Position numbers and translations under genes: made by a program. Below, piece by piece: positions 1 through 11,929 of a stretch of DNA of 64,000 nucleotides (position 1 is its first letter; each line of letters starts with the position of its first letter). The DNA lies in the NCBI RefSeq assembly GCF_901709675.1, contig NC_051108.1, forward strand, positions 1,798,001 through 1,862,000, in the 5' to 3' direction. The stretch is from Syngnathus acus (lineage: Eukaryota > Chordata > Actinopteri > Syngnathiformes > Syngnathidae). The notes under the pieces were generated by a model. The model made no database searches. It had not been told where the DNA came from and was given only the letters and a program-made list of their open reading frames with translations.

Positions 1-309
1 ACTAGCAGAGACAGAGTCCAATTGAGCAAGTTCATACATGCAATAAAGCGCCACGCTTGTCAAGCAATGGCACAGATCACCTGTTATAATGTGAGCGCAG
101 ATGTGTAAGGTGATTTTATTACCATCGAGCAAGCATAAACCATCAACAAGATTGCCTTTAAATGTCCTCGGAAGCTCATCTGTCAAAATATTAGGTCTAG
201 CAAATGCAATTAATGAGCTGTATTAAAAAACAAAGTCTGCCAATATAAAAGATGATAAAGCGGAATTTAAGAGCAACACTGTCGGGGGATGTCGTACGTT
301 CTTTCTTAC

Positions 310-3300
310 ATGTGCTGCAATGCCTGCGTGGATGTTGCAGGGTTCTTTCCAGGCACTGGGGTCGGAATCCTTTCAGACAAGGAACTGCTCTGAAAATCAA
401 AATACAAGCAAGGTGATAAGGGCGGATTATATTGTCAGTGTCCTGATGATTTTACGACATAAGTGTCGGTCGGACCTTTCTCCAGGCGGCGGCGGCTGCG
501 GCTGCTTTGTGCAGGCCGTACGCTCGCAGGACCTGCAGGCCCTCGCAAGAGTTGCACATCCGCCCGCACAGAGAGACGAAGGCCCCGCACAGAGCACGAA
601 GCGAGTGGGCCTCGTCCTGGCCCGACGCTGAGAGCTCCCGTTCCAGCAGCGTCAGGGTGAAGCGAAGCAGCGCGTGAGCGGTCGTGCTTCTGCGAGTGGA
701 ACCGGGAAATAATTTCAGAGTCAATTTGCTGTTTTATTAATGGCCTTCTGCTGCATCACGCGATATCTACTCGTGTAAAATTCATGAGGCTGACAAAGAG
801 GATGGAAATCACTCCCGAGAGCAAGCGACTGTGCATTTCAACAAGCAGGATGATCCGAGGTCATTAGACTACTCGTCAAAAGCTCAAAAATGGAAAAGCA
901 CAAAAACATGTCGAGTAAGATATCAAGTGAACGGTCTCGATGAGGCGTTTTGGGATCACTAACCGAACTGCCAAAATATTCGTATGTTGACGTTATGAGT
1001 GAAAAACCTTTTTGGGGAAAAGTGAAAATCTGTGTACTTTAACAAACAAGTGCTAAAATGAAAAACAGTTGCATTGAGGACTCACCTCTCACTGTGGCCC
1101 ACAAGCAGATTCTTGTCATACAAGAAAAGAGCTAACCCTCGGTCTGTGTTGGCCATCCGTGCCAGGACGTCCGCCACCTGAGGCAGGGTGGCTGCGGGGC
1201 ACTTTAATTTGCTCTGCAAAGAATAAACACAAAGAATTGCCATTGTAGTATGACTCAAATGCTAACAAGAGGTATGCTAACATACCTGGCCTCCATTGAG
1301 CGCCTGTATGACGGGTGCCATGAGAGTCTGAATGACCGGCGTCTGGTGGAGACACTGGTCAGCGCACTCGGTCCTCTCACACATGGCGGTCAGCGTCGCC
1401 ATCACCAGGCCGCTCGGGCACAGCGCATCTGACAAGTAAAAACAATTATTCCTATTCCAATCTAATTAAAAAAAATATATATATATTTTATTTTCATTAT
1501 TTTTTTATTGCACCATAGGTATTTACATCGTGTTTGCCTATTCCGGCCCGCCGCGTTGTTACTTTACCATCCCATGTCACAATATAAACATCACCTAAGA
1601 ATATGACAGCTGAGAAGGCCTGAGGACAAGGCTACCAGATAAAAGATAGTGCTGAGGAATGTTGGGAAGGACCTCGGTGTTCCCTTACTGGCTGATTGCT
1701 TGCAATAATCTGACTTTGTCATTTCAACCTAAAGGCATGTGTGTGTGTGTGTGTGTGCGTGTATGTGGCCACCTGCGTGTTGGCTGTCGTTGCAAAATGG
1801 CTGCGGATGTTGGAGCATGATGTTTATGAGAACCACCACCAAGTCCGTCACACTGACTGGATCTGTAAAGAGGAAACGATCATGTCAGAAATGTTCAGTA
1901 TGATTAATTACGTTGTACTTTGCCTGAAGGAGTCAAATGAAGTCGATCCGTTACACAACCATGAGTCCGTTTCGTACACGCATTTTTTACAGCAGGTGGA
2001 CTGGGCCGACGGTGCATTATTAAATGATCTGACGCAACGGATTGCTAATCGGGCAATATTTTTTAATCAATAATTGTGAATATTATCAGATGAGTCAGAG
2101 GTGAAAAATACTGTCAACAGTCTCCACCTTCTCTGGAATCAATAAAAAATAATCAATCTCAAGTCCCCGCCTCGATACAGTGAGGCAACCTTAACAGCCT
2201 CAATAAAGCCACGAGTGCAGACAATGAGTCGTCTGCAATCACGTTATGTTTATTACTGATGATGTAAACGAGGTGTGTATTGTTCGTTGTGAAGCGTTCA
2301 CCTTCCCGTGCAGCCACTTTGATGGGAAAGAGCTTCCTCCCGTTGGCGTGGAGGAGGATTTTGCCCAAGACGCACAGTGAATGAACGACCACGGCGTACT
2401 GCAGCTCCTTGCCGCTATAGACGGCGCTCACGTCTGAACCTGCGACACAATGAAGAGATGACATCAGTGTCGCCCACACTAATCACTAATTTCTTGCACT
2501 CACCTGAGCTCTGCCGCTCCTCAGGGTGGAGATGTGTAGAACGCTGGCAGCATTCCTGGTAAAGGACGCACTGCTGCACAGCGGCTTCCATCTGACAAGA
2601 TGTCATCCCAAGAAATTATAATGGATGTCTCTTAATAAACACCTGCTGTCACTTGTTTTTCTGTTCATATCTTTTTTACAGTGCGACTCCATAGTGGGAT
2701 TAAGTCGCCATTTTACTGACAGTTAATTTAGAGGCCGTAAAGCGAGGGCCTCGGCAATAATCCCCTTTAAAAGGCCGGCGGCGAGCGGGAGGATTAAGGA
2801 ATCACTTCTCGAATGACAAACTCGCTCGGTGGGACTACCAAGGTGATGCGTTCCATGACGCCGGCTGACTTGTTCACATTTCACAATAATACTATGGCAG
2901 ATCAAAATGACAATTCACTCACCAGACACTTGTGTTTGCTCTGTAGGAGACGGAGAACCACCGTCCGGCTGTAGGAGCCGTGCTGAGAAAACAAAACGAA
3001 GCACTTACAAATGCAACGTACGCACGCAATGTCGAGCGGCGACACGCACCATCCATTTTGTGAACCAAGTGGCACGGACGTCCAGCAGTGCCAGCAGGTG
3101 AGAAGGCTCCAAGACTTTCTCCGTCGAGTCGCCACCGAGGGACAGCAGGGAGAAGGTGCTCTCGATGATTTCTTCCATGTACCTGAAGAAGAACGAGAGG
3201 AATGTCGGATGATCTCCATAAAAAAAAAAAAAATGAGCGGTGGGGAAGCACTCACTTTTCCGGGTGGCGGATCCAGAAAGCGGTCACCTCCTTTTGAAAG

Positions 3301-4732
3301 TCGTTCATCAGACGCATCTGAGTAAAACATATTTGACCACTTTTTGGTTTTATTTTGCCTGCAAATGACATTTGAAGACGACAGATTTCTATTATGAGCA
3401 TACCTGCTTGAGGAGAGTGCCGATTTGGGGTCTGCTGATGTCCAAGCTGGCCGCACCGCTTGGAAAGCACAACTTGAGAGACAAAAAAGTGTACTCCGTG
3501 CTTTTGGCTGAATGGAAGACATTGAAACAAAAATGATTAACTTGCAGACATTGGCTACCCTTTCAGTTTTTACACAATTAGCGGCAGGATACTTTGGGGT
3601 GGGATGAAAAACCACAAGCCTACCGAGGCTGGTGTAAATCTCCCGGGTGACGTTCAGGGGCGACGAGGAGAAGCTCTTAGCGAAGAACTGAAGAATGTGA
3701 TCCTGAAGCAACAAGGTGCCAGATTAAAAATGAATGCTCATTGGGAAAAAAAAAAAAGTAGCCAGCGGCGTACACTGAGCTCAGCGTCGGGCTCGCTCAG
3801 TGCGGCACACAGGTTCCGACGTAGGCGGGCCCAGCCGTCGCAGCTCAGCACATCGGATGGCGGCGCGCAACGAAGCACCTGCAGGGCCTCCCTGCGGACC
3901 TGAACAAAAATGACATATGAAATAACTCAAATACAAAAAAAAAAATAGAGTGCATCTCCTTCACCTCTTTGGGTTGACCTGACTCCAATTTCTCAGCCAA
4001 AGCCTGCAGCTGCTCCTGCTGAATGAAGGCGTAACACTGGGGAAATAGATGGAATCATAAATCGACTTTACATTTTACAACACAAACAAGTCTGCGTCTA
4101 TTTGCAAGAACCTGATTGAAGGAGTCGCCGCTGTCGGAGCATTCGTCGGAGTAGCGACCGTGTTGCATCTCCTCCTCCTTCCTTAGCTGGTCCTCGTCAA
4201 ATCTTCTGACTAAGCCGTCCACGGCCGCAGTCATGGTGGCTCTCAAACTCTGCGTCATGTTTTGGTACCTGGTGATGACACGTGTCAAAGTTAGCAGTTT
4301 CCTGCCACGTGTGAGTACAGCCCGGGTTGGACTCACTGCGGCGACGCTCGGCTGCGGCCGGCAGCCGCGTGGATGAGGACGTCGTGACCTGAGCCAACAG
4401 CGTGTTGTTCATCGTCACGGGGCAGCTTTCTGATCTCTTCGTCCACCACGCAACCCAGGGAAGTCTCCAAGCGCTGACGCAGGGTTTTGACAAAATCATA
4501 GCTGGGGAAGACAACAGTCAGAGGTGATTAAAGTGAACCCTTGACTATCAGAGTTGAAGTCCACCGCTAGATAGCTCTGAGCTCACTTGTGGAAGTTTTT
4601 GTCTGTCTCCTCCAGGTGAAGAAGAATGCCCTCGGCGCTTTGAGGCGAAGGAGCGTTACTGAGTTGCTCGTCGATGGTTCTCAGAAACTGCTTGAGTAGA
4701 GCAGACAGCTGCTCCTCATCATCGCAAGACAT
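310..4732 (-). CDS. tbc1d32: tbc1d32 (protein broad-minded), N-terminal half, partial
   Basis: Sixteen coding exons on the minus strand, all GT-AG with matching phases: 4587-4732, 4337-4501, 4112-4268, 3965-4036, 3774-3899, 3624-3702, 3404-3507, 3256-3317, 3050-3182, 2923-2982, 2504-2591, 2302-2439, 1286-1428, 1086-1213, 476-689, 310-389. They give 631 residues before the window edge, about half of the roughly 1250-residue vertebrate protein, so the C-terminal TBC-like region lies outside. Recognised from the N-terminus (MSCDDEEQLSALL, then LLHLEETDKNFHNYDFVKTL), the segment GQPKEVRREALQVLRCAPPS, and FWIRHPEKYMEEIIEST. BROMI is a cytosolic/ciliary helical-repeat protein that works with the kinase CDK20 in cilium assembly and Hedgehog signalling (family knowledge). 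An alanine run sits near residue 596 in exon 476-689. The first nine exons are the firmest; those below 1.5 kb rest on frame and splice sites. Confidence 0.9.
1739..1762. repeat. GT microsatellite in tbc1d32 intron
   Basis: GT repeats with one GC interruption, between the exons at 1286-1428 and 2302-2439. Confidence 0.85.
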
Positions 4733-5032
4733 CTCTGTTGCAAAAGAGATTGCTCAAACTACTTTCCATATTCCTGTGCAGAGGTGGCAAATCCAGGTCC
4801 AGAAAGTAGAAACCCTGCCACAGTTAAACTCTAGCCACAAACTCCAGCCATAAACAAGTAACTAAAACCTCCAGTGAACATGTTTACCTGCCACCTTTAG
4901 CTAAAGCCAAACTGGTTTTTACTCTCTGGGACTGGATTTGACAACTCTGCTGCTTAAGTAGATAAATATTAACTTCAAGAGGCAAAAAATAAAGAGGAAG
5001 TCAGGCTAGAAATCCGCCGAGTCTAAACGCAC

Positions 5033-5090
5033 CTTGCGTCCCTTTGACAGATTCTCTTCAAGTCGCTAACGTTGTCAGCCAGCCGCCATC
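5033..5090 (-). other. tbc1d32: Probable noncoding first exon of tbc1d32
   Basis: A consensus donor (CAAG then gtgcgt) ends an untranslated segment at 5033, and an acceptor lies two bases before the tbc1d32 start codon (…gcaacag, AG, ATG at 4732). The 5' limit is approximate. The 14-base X-box at 5094-5107 lies directly upstream, which fits a promoter here. Confidence 0.5.
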
Positions 5091-5093
5091 CGC

Positions 5094-5107
5094 GTCTCTA
5101 TGGAAAC
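5094..5107. promoter_or_regulatory. RFX X-box motif between tbc1d32 and hsdl1
   Basis: GTCTCTATGGAAAC fits the X-box consensus GTHNYYATRRNAAC at every position. RFX2/3 factors use such sites to drive ciliary genes (established). It sits just upstream of the inferred tbc1d32 first exon, in the region shared with the divergent hsdl1 gene. Confidence 0.6.
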
Positions 5108-5619
5108 AGCCACCAAACCGCGGTGTATTGTGGGATAGCATAACAACCATCATGCTGCGTTCAAATCATCACGAGCATGAGAAAGGTACACGATGCGCGT
5201 ATTATTCATGTATCTCAAGTGGAAAAAACATAGGTGAAGAAAAACAAAGAAATAAAAGTAAAAGTAATTAAGAATCAAGTACGTGTCGTTTTTATATTTA
5301 AAAGTCGTTATAAGGACAGAAAACGCCGCTTCGGGAAACTAAACTACGACTTACGGTTTCTCTCATAAGCATTTGAATGCATCATTCGTGTTCCGGCATA
5401 ACATCACGTGACTCATTGTTTTGCTCCTTCTTCCGGGTTGCATTTAAGGCAAATCCCTGCAGAATTAATCGGCTCCACAACTTACTTTCAAACATGTTCT
5501 AATTAATATATTATGTAGCAACATTTGATTAGCATGCCCTAGCACTCATTTAACATTTCGTCGGACAAATACAACGTTGCGTGTATAACTCGCGTTTGCA
5601 GCAATTACATTTGAGGAGC

Positions 5620-6961
5620 ATGGCGGCAGTGGACAGCTTCAATTTGCTTTACAGGGAAATTTCCCAGACATGCAGCGGTTACCTCGAGATGCTCGCCGTG
5701 GTGGGTGCTCTGTACGCGGCCAGCAAGGCTGTCATCCTGCTCAAGGACTGCTACGTGCTGGTCAGGGTGCATTTCCTGCCCAGGATGATCCCCAGCAGGA
5801 AGCTGAGGGAAAGATATGGAGACTGGGCTGTCGTGTATGGTAAGAAATAGCAAAGACAATTCCACATAGCAATGAAAGTAGGTATAGCCAGGTATAATGC
5901 ATGTATAAACAGCAGGGGCCAAAAAATTGGAACACCATATGACAAGCCGAGGGTGAAGATGGCGTGGCGAATGTAAACAAATATGTCAGCCACTGATCCA
6001 TATGTCTCCCGTCAGGCGCATCAGAACCAGTGGCGCAGGCCTACGCCGAGGAGCTGGCAAGACACGGCCTCAGCGTCATCTTCATCACGAACAGCCGCTC
6101 CAGCATCACCAACTTTGCCGCAAATCTCTCCCAAAGCCACGGCATGGAAACCATCCTGGTCCCTGCCGACCTGGGTTGGGACGAGGCGGCCGGCAAGCTC
6201 GTCAAGGAAGCAGTGAGGGGCAAAGATGTGGGTCTCCTTGTCAACTGCGTGGACGAGTCGTGCGCGTCTCCTCGGGAGCTGGTGGAAATATCCGACCAGA
6301 GGCTGATGGAGGTGACAGCCAATAATGTTGTAGGCGCCACACTGCTGACCAGCTTGGTGCTGCCGGGCATGCTAGAGCGCAGGCGAGGGGCCATAGTCAA
6401 CATCTCGTCCGGCGCCTGCGGCAGGCCGATGCCTGGGAGAGTGATGCTCAGCGCCGTCACCGTAAGAAGAAACGTTTTGCACAAATAATAGAATACTAAA
6501 TTAACATGAATATTTGCTTTCCAGGGCTACTTGGATCATTTCTCTCGAGCTCTCCACCTTGAGTATGGCGCAAGAGGGATCTTTGCTCAAAGTCTGCTTC
6601 CATTTAGGGTCTGTCATATGTGTCCAGATTTCCAAAACGATGTGATGAATTTGAAAATACAATAAAAGCGTGTTTAACGGACAGTTGGCCTCCAGTAAGC
6701 AGCGCCCGGCATCATTCACTGAAGGCTGGTTGACGCCCACGCCGCAGGTTTACGTTCGCCACGCCATCTCCACCCTCGGCGTGTCCAACCGGACCACCGG
6801 CTATTGGCCGCACACACTGCTGGTGGGGACCCAAGATCGTCACACATCAGTGCCGTGTTTGCGATCTGAACATTGATTGTGTTTTCTTTCCTCAGTACGG
6901 ACTGATGAGGTGCATCCCGGAGTGTCTTTGGGTTTCGGGCTGGCGGGTGTTCATCGGTTAA
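5620..6961 (+). CDS. hsdl1: hsdl1, inactive hydroxysteroid dehydrogenase-like protein 1
   Basis: Five exons, 5620-5839, 6016-6461, 6525-6608, 6685-6822 and 6896-6961, give 317 residues (human about 330). The start [14 protein letters not shown] matches HSDL1 and is followed by a hydrophobic segment (about residues 24-42). The short-chain dehydrogenase fold is recognisable ([73 protein letters not shown]). The cofactor and catalytic motifs are degenerate: the glycine-rich loop reads GASEPVAQA, and where active enzymes have YxxxK this protein has LSAVT, so Tyr and Lys are both gone. HSDL1 is known as a mitochondrial, enzymatically inactive member. The exon 4 acceptor at 6684 has a poor pyrimidine tract and was chosen for length agreement; 6703 would also keep frame. 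AATAAA at 7079 ends the gene. Confidence 0.88.
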
Positions 6962-7078
6962 GATGTAAAATTGTATTATCACTTTATTCATCCTCCAGAA
7001 TAATTTCCACTAGCTGGAACCAACGCGTTGACCGCGCCATCAACCCCCTCGGATTGTTTGTGCTGACCAAGCAAATTG

Positions 7079-7084
7079 AATAAA
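7079..7084 (+). terminator. hsdl1: Poly(A) signal of hsdl1
   Basis: AATAAA lies 118 bases after the hsdl1 stop codon. Confidence 0.7.
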
Positions 7085-7099
7085 TGATTAAAAAACGAT

Positions 7100-8248
7100 T
7101 GATAAAAAAGTTCCTCTTTCACGTTTGCTTTTATCAGAAGTGAAACCATGTTAAGTAACGTCTCGCTTAAGAGCGAGAGTATCTATGATGGGAAATTACA
7201 TACATCTGCCATAATTTTAAGAGAACTTGCACAATCGATGGCTGATGAGATGCTTTTTTGTGTATTGTGAAATGCCAAAGATGGGCATCGATGTCACTGT
7301 TATGTTAAACTTTCAAATGGCTGCTACTGAACAACACACAGCGCAGAAACATATACAGAGAACACGACAGTACTCACAAGTATCTTAGGGTCCGCTTGCA
7401 TCGGGGTCACTCGAGGCAAACCAAACAAGGCATCACAAGCCAGCTTCCAGGTATTTTCCGTTCAAAGGTTTGTTGTGATGCGTAGGACGGGACCTTCCTG
7501 ATAATTCAGCAGCGGAGCAAAGCGACAAGACGACACCGCGCTCACTTTCTCCCACCGAGCTGCCGGCGTTCCTCCTCTTTTTCATCGTTGGTACGTGGAC
7601 CTGCGCAGACACTTCATTAGGTACACTATCAAATGACTTTTTTTTGCAGATCAACAAACATAGGTGCTCGAGCCCATAATTATGCCAAAGATAGTTTTCT
7701 TTTGATTGAGATTGTTGACGTGAGTACAAATATATCATAAGGAGATCTGTTCCTAATATTTTGTCCCACTTCAGGCGCTAATAAGCATAATAGCTTTGAT
7801 TTTAATCCCGCCTTTCGAGGGACTCGTCAATGCTTACAAAAATATGCAAAAATAATTTGGTTTTTAGAATTAACTGTGATTTTATTGATTGTTGTACGAC
7901 CATTTTTTTAAAGCAAATTCTTTAAATTACTTAAAAGTTAAGTGATACTTGCGTAATGGTAAAACTTGGCTCTTAAGAGATTTTTTTGTTCTTCGTGTGT
8001 GTGTGTGTCCCTCGCTATCATCCAAGGTTAAGTTCTGGCTCACAAGCAGATAAAGTGTGTGTGTGTGTGTGTTTCAAGGATGGATTTACACATCCTCCCC
8101 AGCTGTGACTCCACTCAGACATTTTTTTTCCTTTCTGTGACCTTCTAAGATCTGTGCCACTGTCACTAGCGTGGCTACAAAAATTCAACTAATAAACAAA
8201 TAATTTCCGACTTGACTGTTTTACATTTAGGAAACGTGACAAGCGAAG
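7100..8248. other. Intergenic, hsdl1 to first connexin
   Basis: AT-rich sequence with two short GT repeats (about 7997-8008 and 8055-8073). No coding exon is supported. The first connexin's noncoding exon should lie here, since an acceptor (tttacatttag) ends at 8230 just before its start codon, but I could not place that exon. Confidence 0.5.
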
Positions 8249-9511
8249 ATGGGCGAATGGGATCTTCTGGGTCGCCTGTTGGACAAAGTGCAGACTCACT
8301 CCACCGTCATCGGAAAAGTCTGGCTCACGGTTCTCTTCGTTTTCCGCATCCTGGTCCTGAGCACGGGCGCCGACAGGGTCAGTTCACTCGACTGGACTTG
8401 ACACTAAAAACAGAAAACAAGTTTTTGAGCAAATATTTGTCTCCCGTGCTTTTTAACACTTCCACAAATGTGACTTATGTACATATCTGGGTTAACATCT
8501 TGGAGATGTTTATTCAAATGAGCCACGCGGGTGTCCCGGGCTCGCAGGTGTGGGGCGATGAGCAGTCGGACTTTGTGTGCAACACCGAACAGCCGGGCTG
8601 CGAGAACGTGTGCTACGACAGCGCCTTCCCCATTTCGCACGTGCGCTTTTGGGCCCTGCAGATCATCGCCGTGGCAACACCCAAGCTGCTCTACCTGGGA
8701 TACGTCCTGCACGTCATTCACGCTGAGAAGAAGGTGCGATATAATACGAGAAACGGAGAGTGATTGACATCCTCTGTCAGCTTCTCAGCATGACCTTCCC
8801 CGTTTGCACAGTTGAAGGAGCGCATGCGGAAGTACGCGGAGCTCGACGACCAGGCCTTGTTGTTCCTTCAGCGGAGTTTCAAGATCCCAAAATACCTTAA
8901 GAGTACGGGAAAGGTACACAACGTGGCTTTGAGGAACAACCAATTTGAATCGGACAACCGGTTTTGATTCAACAAACTCAAATGAATCGTTACATTGGAA
9001 TGTATCGTTGAATCATTGTATGTATCAAAAGCAAATCGAGATAATATCTAATTATCTTTCTAAGGTGAGCATCCGCGGATGCCTCCTCCGCGCCTATGTC
9101 GTCCACCTAGTGGCCAAGATTGCCGTGGAGATCGTATTCGTGGTGGGCCAATATTACCTGTACGGCTTGACGCTGGAATCTCGCTACGTGTGCATGAGTT
9201 CGCCGTGCCCCCACCGGGTGGACTGCTTCCTGTCCCGGCCCACCGAGAAGACCGTCATCATCTGGTTCATGCTGGGGGCCGCGCTGCTTTCGCTCGCCCT
9301 GTGCTTGGTTGAGCTGCTCTACTTGTGCGTTAAGGCGGCCAAGGAGTGCGCGACCCGGCGGCGGGACTATACAGTCACGCCCGTCACCCCGGTGCCAACT
9401 GCCTCTCAGGAGAAGGCGTACATGCTGAGGGACGACGGCATCACACAGAACGGAATCAACATTGACCTGGAGATGACGGGGAAAGGCAACGTGGAGGAAG
9501 TGCATATTTGA
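8249..9511 (+). CDS. Connexin gene A, Cx32-type gap junction protein (four coding exons)
   Basis: Exons 8249-8377, 8548-8733, 8812-8913 and 9065-9511 join in phase 0 to a 287-residue connexin. The N-terminus [23 protein letters not shown] is typical, with four membrane segments. Extracellular loop 1 has Cys54, 61 and 65 ([14 protein letters not shown]) and loop 2 Cys182, 187 and 193 ([12 protein letters not shown], then SRPTEKT): the canonical spacing for hemichannel docking. It resembles the fish-specific Cx32.2/Cx32.7 group. It has introns after residue 43 (shared with gene C) and two more in the cytoplasmic-loop region (after residues 105 and 139), which neighbouring gene B lacks. AATAAA at 9652 follows. 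The exact fish connexin name would need a tree. Confidence 0.85.
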
Positions 9512-9651
9512 GCTGTGTGTGTGTGTTCACTGGAAAATATAAAATCATAATCATAAAAATCATCTGGGAAAAGTGTTATGGGTGTTTACATTTCATTGAC
9601 AAAATTGTTTTGTGTTGATGTTTGGTGTTGTTCTGATTTGCTTGTTTTACC

Positions 9652-9657
9652 AATAAA
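9652..9657 (+). terminator. Poly(A) signal of connexin A
   Basis: AATAAA 141 bases past the stop codon, in AT-rich 3' sequence. Confidence 0.65.
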
Positions 9658-9659
9658 GT

Positions 9660-10742
9660 TGCTAATTCAATACAGTTCAATGGAAACCGTTTAGCAGCAT
9701 TGTTTATCATCCTGCCAGCAGAATTTATTTTTGTATTTTTTTCCACATTCAGGAATGATACATGTATTTGTTTCAAAGTATTTTTTTTGCGCAATACTTG
9801 GATTTTTTCCCCCAACATGATTAGTTTGTGGATGGTGGTGTGGCTGTGCTCTTACCTGTCAATCATTACTGTGTGGCCCGCCCCTTTCATTGCCAGTCCA
9901 AAGTGAGAAACGGAGGCCAACCAATCATCGTGGAGCACCATCTGGCAAAAGTACTCTGTATTCAACTAGAAGTAGTACAAAAAAAAACTTGTGCAAATCA
10001 TGAGAATAGAGTACACTGGTAGAGGTAGAAGTACTCACGCAAGTCTTTGGCTTAACAGGAAAAGAAGTACAGACTCTGAAATGCATTTCAGTAAGAAAGT
10101 CAAAATCTATTTTTGAGCAGCAGTACATACAATAGGTATTTTGATAAATACTCGAGTACTGCGCTGAAGAATTTGTACTTGAGCTTCCTCAGCCTCTACC
10201 CCACTCCAAGGTTCAGCTCAGTCAACGCTCAACCTCTGTCGCGGACGGTCCACTCGGCCTCGCTCATCAGGTAAGAGGACAACAAAAATGTTCATTTATA
10301 GATTCAAAAAATAAATAAAATAAAATTGTCAGCAGAGTGATTTAATACTGTTGAAGTTTTGGGTCACGAATGCTGCGTCAGGTTGTTTTTTGTGTTTACA
10401 CCTCAATTTCATGAACCTCACACAGCTGCTCTTGTTCCCGTCACATCGTACGCTGTCGCGGCAGCTGGGCAAACTTTGTTCAAGTCACATTTAAAATAAA
10501 ATCATGATTCAAGGTCATTTTAAATATTAAATGAATTGAAATTAAATTCATTGATTTGTTGTATTGATTTGATATGTGATGCGACAAAATACTCAAGATT
10601 TTTATTTCAACATTTTGAAACAAGTGAAATACACATAGGGTACAAAAGGCCGACCGATGAGTTATCGATTAATCGATGTGCAACCGTGTTTTTTGTTGAA
10701 TATTTTTGAATCCAGATCAGCAAGAAAACATCATCGCCAAAG
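9660..10742. other. Intergenic and 5' leader of connexin B
   Basis: A likely noncoding exon ends at 10270 (CTCATCAG then gtaagagg). Its partner acceptor ends at about 10714 (ttgaatccag), 28 bases before the connexin B start codon. The remaining sequence is AT-rich with no coding potential I can support. Confidence 0.5.
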
Positions 10743-11606
10743 ATGGGAGACTGGGGTTTCTTGTCAAGCCTATTGGACAAAGTGCAGTCGCACTCGACCG
10801 TCATCGGAAAGATCTGGATGACGGTTCTGTTCCTGTTCCGCATCATGGTCCTGGGCGCCGGCGCAGAGAGCGTATGGGGTGACGAGCAGTCCGACTTCAT
10901 CTGCAACACGCAGCAGCCCGGTTGCGAGAACGTCTGCTACGACTGGGTCTTCCCCATCTCGCACATCCGCTTCTGGGTGCTTCAGATCATCTTTGTGTCG
11001 ACGCCCACGCTGGTCTACCTGGGCCACGCCATGCACATCATCCACCAGGAGAACAAGCTGCGCGAGAAGCTGGCCAGCCCCGGCGGGACTGTCCGCCTCA
11101 AGTCGCCCAAGTACACTGACGACAAGGGCAACGTGACCATCAAGGGGAACCTCCTGGGGAGCTACTTGACCCAGCTGGTTTTCAAGATCATCATCGAGGC
11201 CGCCTTCATCGTCGGTCAGTACTACTTGTACGGCTTCATCATGGTACCCATGTTCCCGTGCTCCAAGAAGCCGTGCCCGTTCACCGTCGAGTGCTACATG
11301 TCGCGGCCCACCGAGAAGACCATCTTCATCATCTTCATGCTGGTCGTGGGTTGCGTGTCCCTGCTGCTCAACGTAATCGAGGTCTTCTACCTGCTGTGCA
11401 AGCGATGCAAGGCCAAGTCCAGGCGGAGGTTTCCCATCAACACCGTCGGGGGCCCACTCGGGCTTTCCGAGCCCAGGTGGCCCACGGTGGACGATGCCTT
11501 GAAGCAAAATAAGAAGAACCTGGACATTGAGATGGAGGCCAACCAGAGTCTGGGGGGCAGCCTGGATGGAGCCAAGGAGGAGAAGCAACTGTTGGGCGTC
11601 CACTAG
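10743..11606 (+). CDS. cx32.2: Connexin gene B, Cx32.2-like gap junction protein (intronless CDS)
   Basis: A single open frame of 287 codons plus stop starts [20 protein letters not shown]. All connexin hallmarks are present: four hydrophobic membrane segments, loop 1 [14 protein letters not shown] (Cys54/61/65), loop 2 [12 protein letters not shown], and the SRPTEKT signature after loop 2. The sequence is very close to the fish ovarian connexin Cx32.2 as I recall it, so the name is by recognition and not by search. Unlike genes A and C it has no intron after residue 43; the reading frame runs straight through. The third codon position is strongly GC-rich, which also produces a long spurious antisense frame. 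Two candidate poly(A) signals follow (AATAAA 11717, ATTAAA 11899). It probably acts in homotypic or mixed gap-junction channels. Confidence 0.9.
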   Translation: MGDWGFLSSLLDKVQSHSTVIGKIWMTVLFLFRIMVLGAGAESVWGDEQSDFICNTQQPGCENVCYDWVFPISHIRFWVLQIIFVSTPTLVYLGHAMHIIHQENKLREKLASPGGTVRLKSPKYTDDKGNVTIKGNLLGSYLTQLVFKIIIEAAFIVGQYYLYGFIMVPMFPCSKKPCPFTVECYMSRPTEKTIFIIFMLVVGCVSLLLNVIEVFYLLCKRCKAKSRRRFPINTVGGPLGLSEPRWPTVDDALKQNKKNLDIEMEANQSLGGSLDGAKEEKQLLGVH

Positions 11607-11716
11607 CGATTATATATTTCTTTTGCTTTCAAAATGTAAAAATCAAGTGCAGCAAGGTTGTTGTATTTAGATTCATTCTCTGCTTTTCGGTTTTTGACTA
11701 AATTATTTCAAAACAG

Positions 11717-11722
11717 AATAAA
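11717..11722 (+). terminator. Candidate proximal poly(A) signal of connexin B
   Basis: AATAAA 111 bases after the stop; an ATTAAA at 11899-11904 could be used for a longer transcript. Confidence 0.5.
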
Positions 11723-11929
11723 TAACCATAATGAGGGCGGGCACAAAAATCGAGTGCCAAATCCTTGACTGTGTGCTTTTCGATGCTGTTATTAAGTTAT
11801 TGTTTGGTGCATGAAAATATCTGAAATAATAATGATCATGTTGATGATATTGGATATCACTTGTTTTGTATATGCCCCTGTATGTTTTTAGGAAAATGAT
11901 TAAAGTTTGATATAAAAACGTTTTCTGAA

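Larger units (their letters stand above)
4733..5619. promoter_or_regulatory. Divergent promoter region tbc1d32 / hsdl1
   Basis: The two start codons point away from each other across 0.9 kb. The segment holds the tbc1d32 noncoding exon and 5' intron, the X-box, and a GC-richer stretch around 5070-5110. No other coding sequence is supported. Whether one promoter serves both genes cannot be told from sequence; the hsdl1 start may lie nearer 5450-5600. Confidence 0.5.

Noticed and set aside
2902-3714. 270-residue continuous minus frame
   Set aside because: It reads through tbc1d32 introns in changing frames; splitting at GT-AG sites gives the recognised protein instead.
6041-6484. 147-residue antisense frame over hsdl1 exon 2
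   Set aside because: Shadow frame; hsdl1 is supported on plus by recognisable SDR segments.
10770-11603. 277-residue open frame antisense to connexin B
   Set aside because: Mirror of a GC3-rich coding exon; no domain, leader or splice context, while the sense strand is a perfect connexin.
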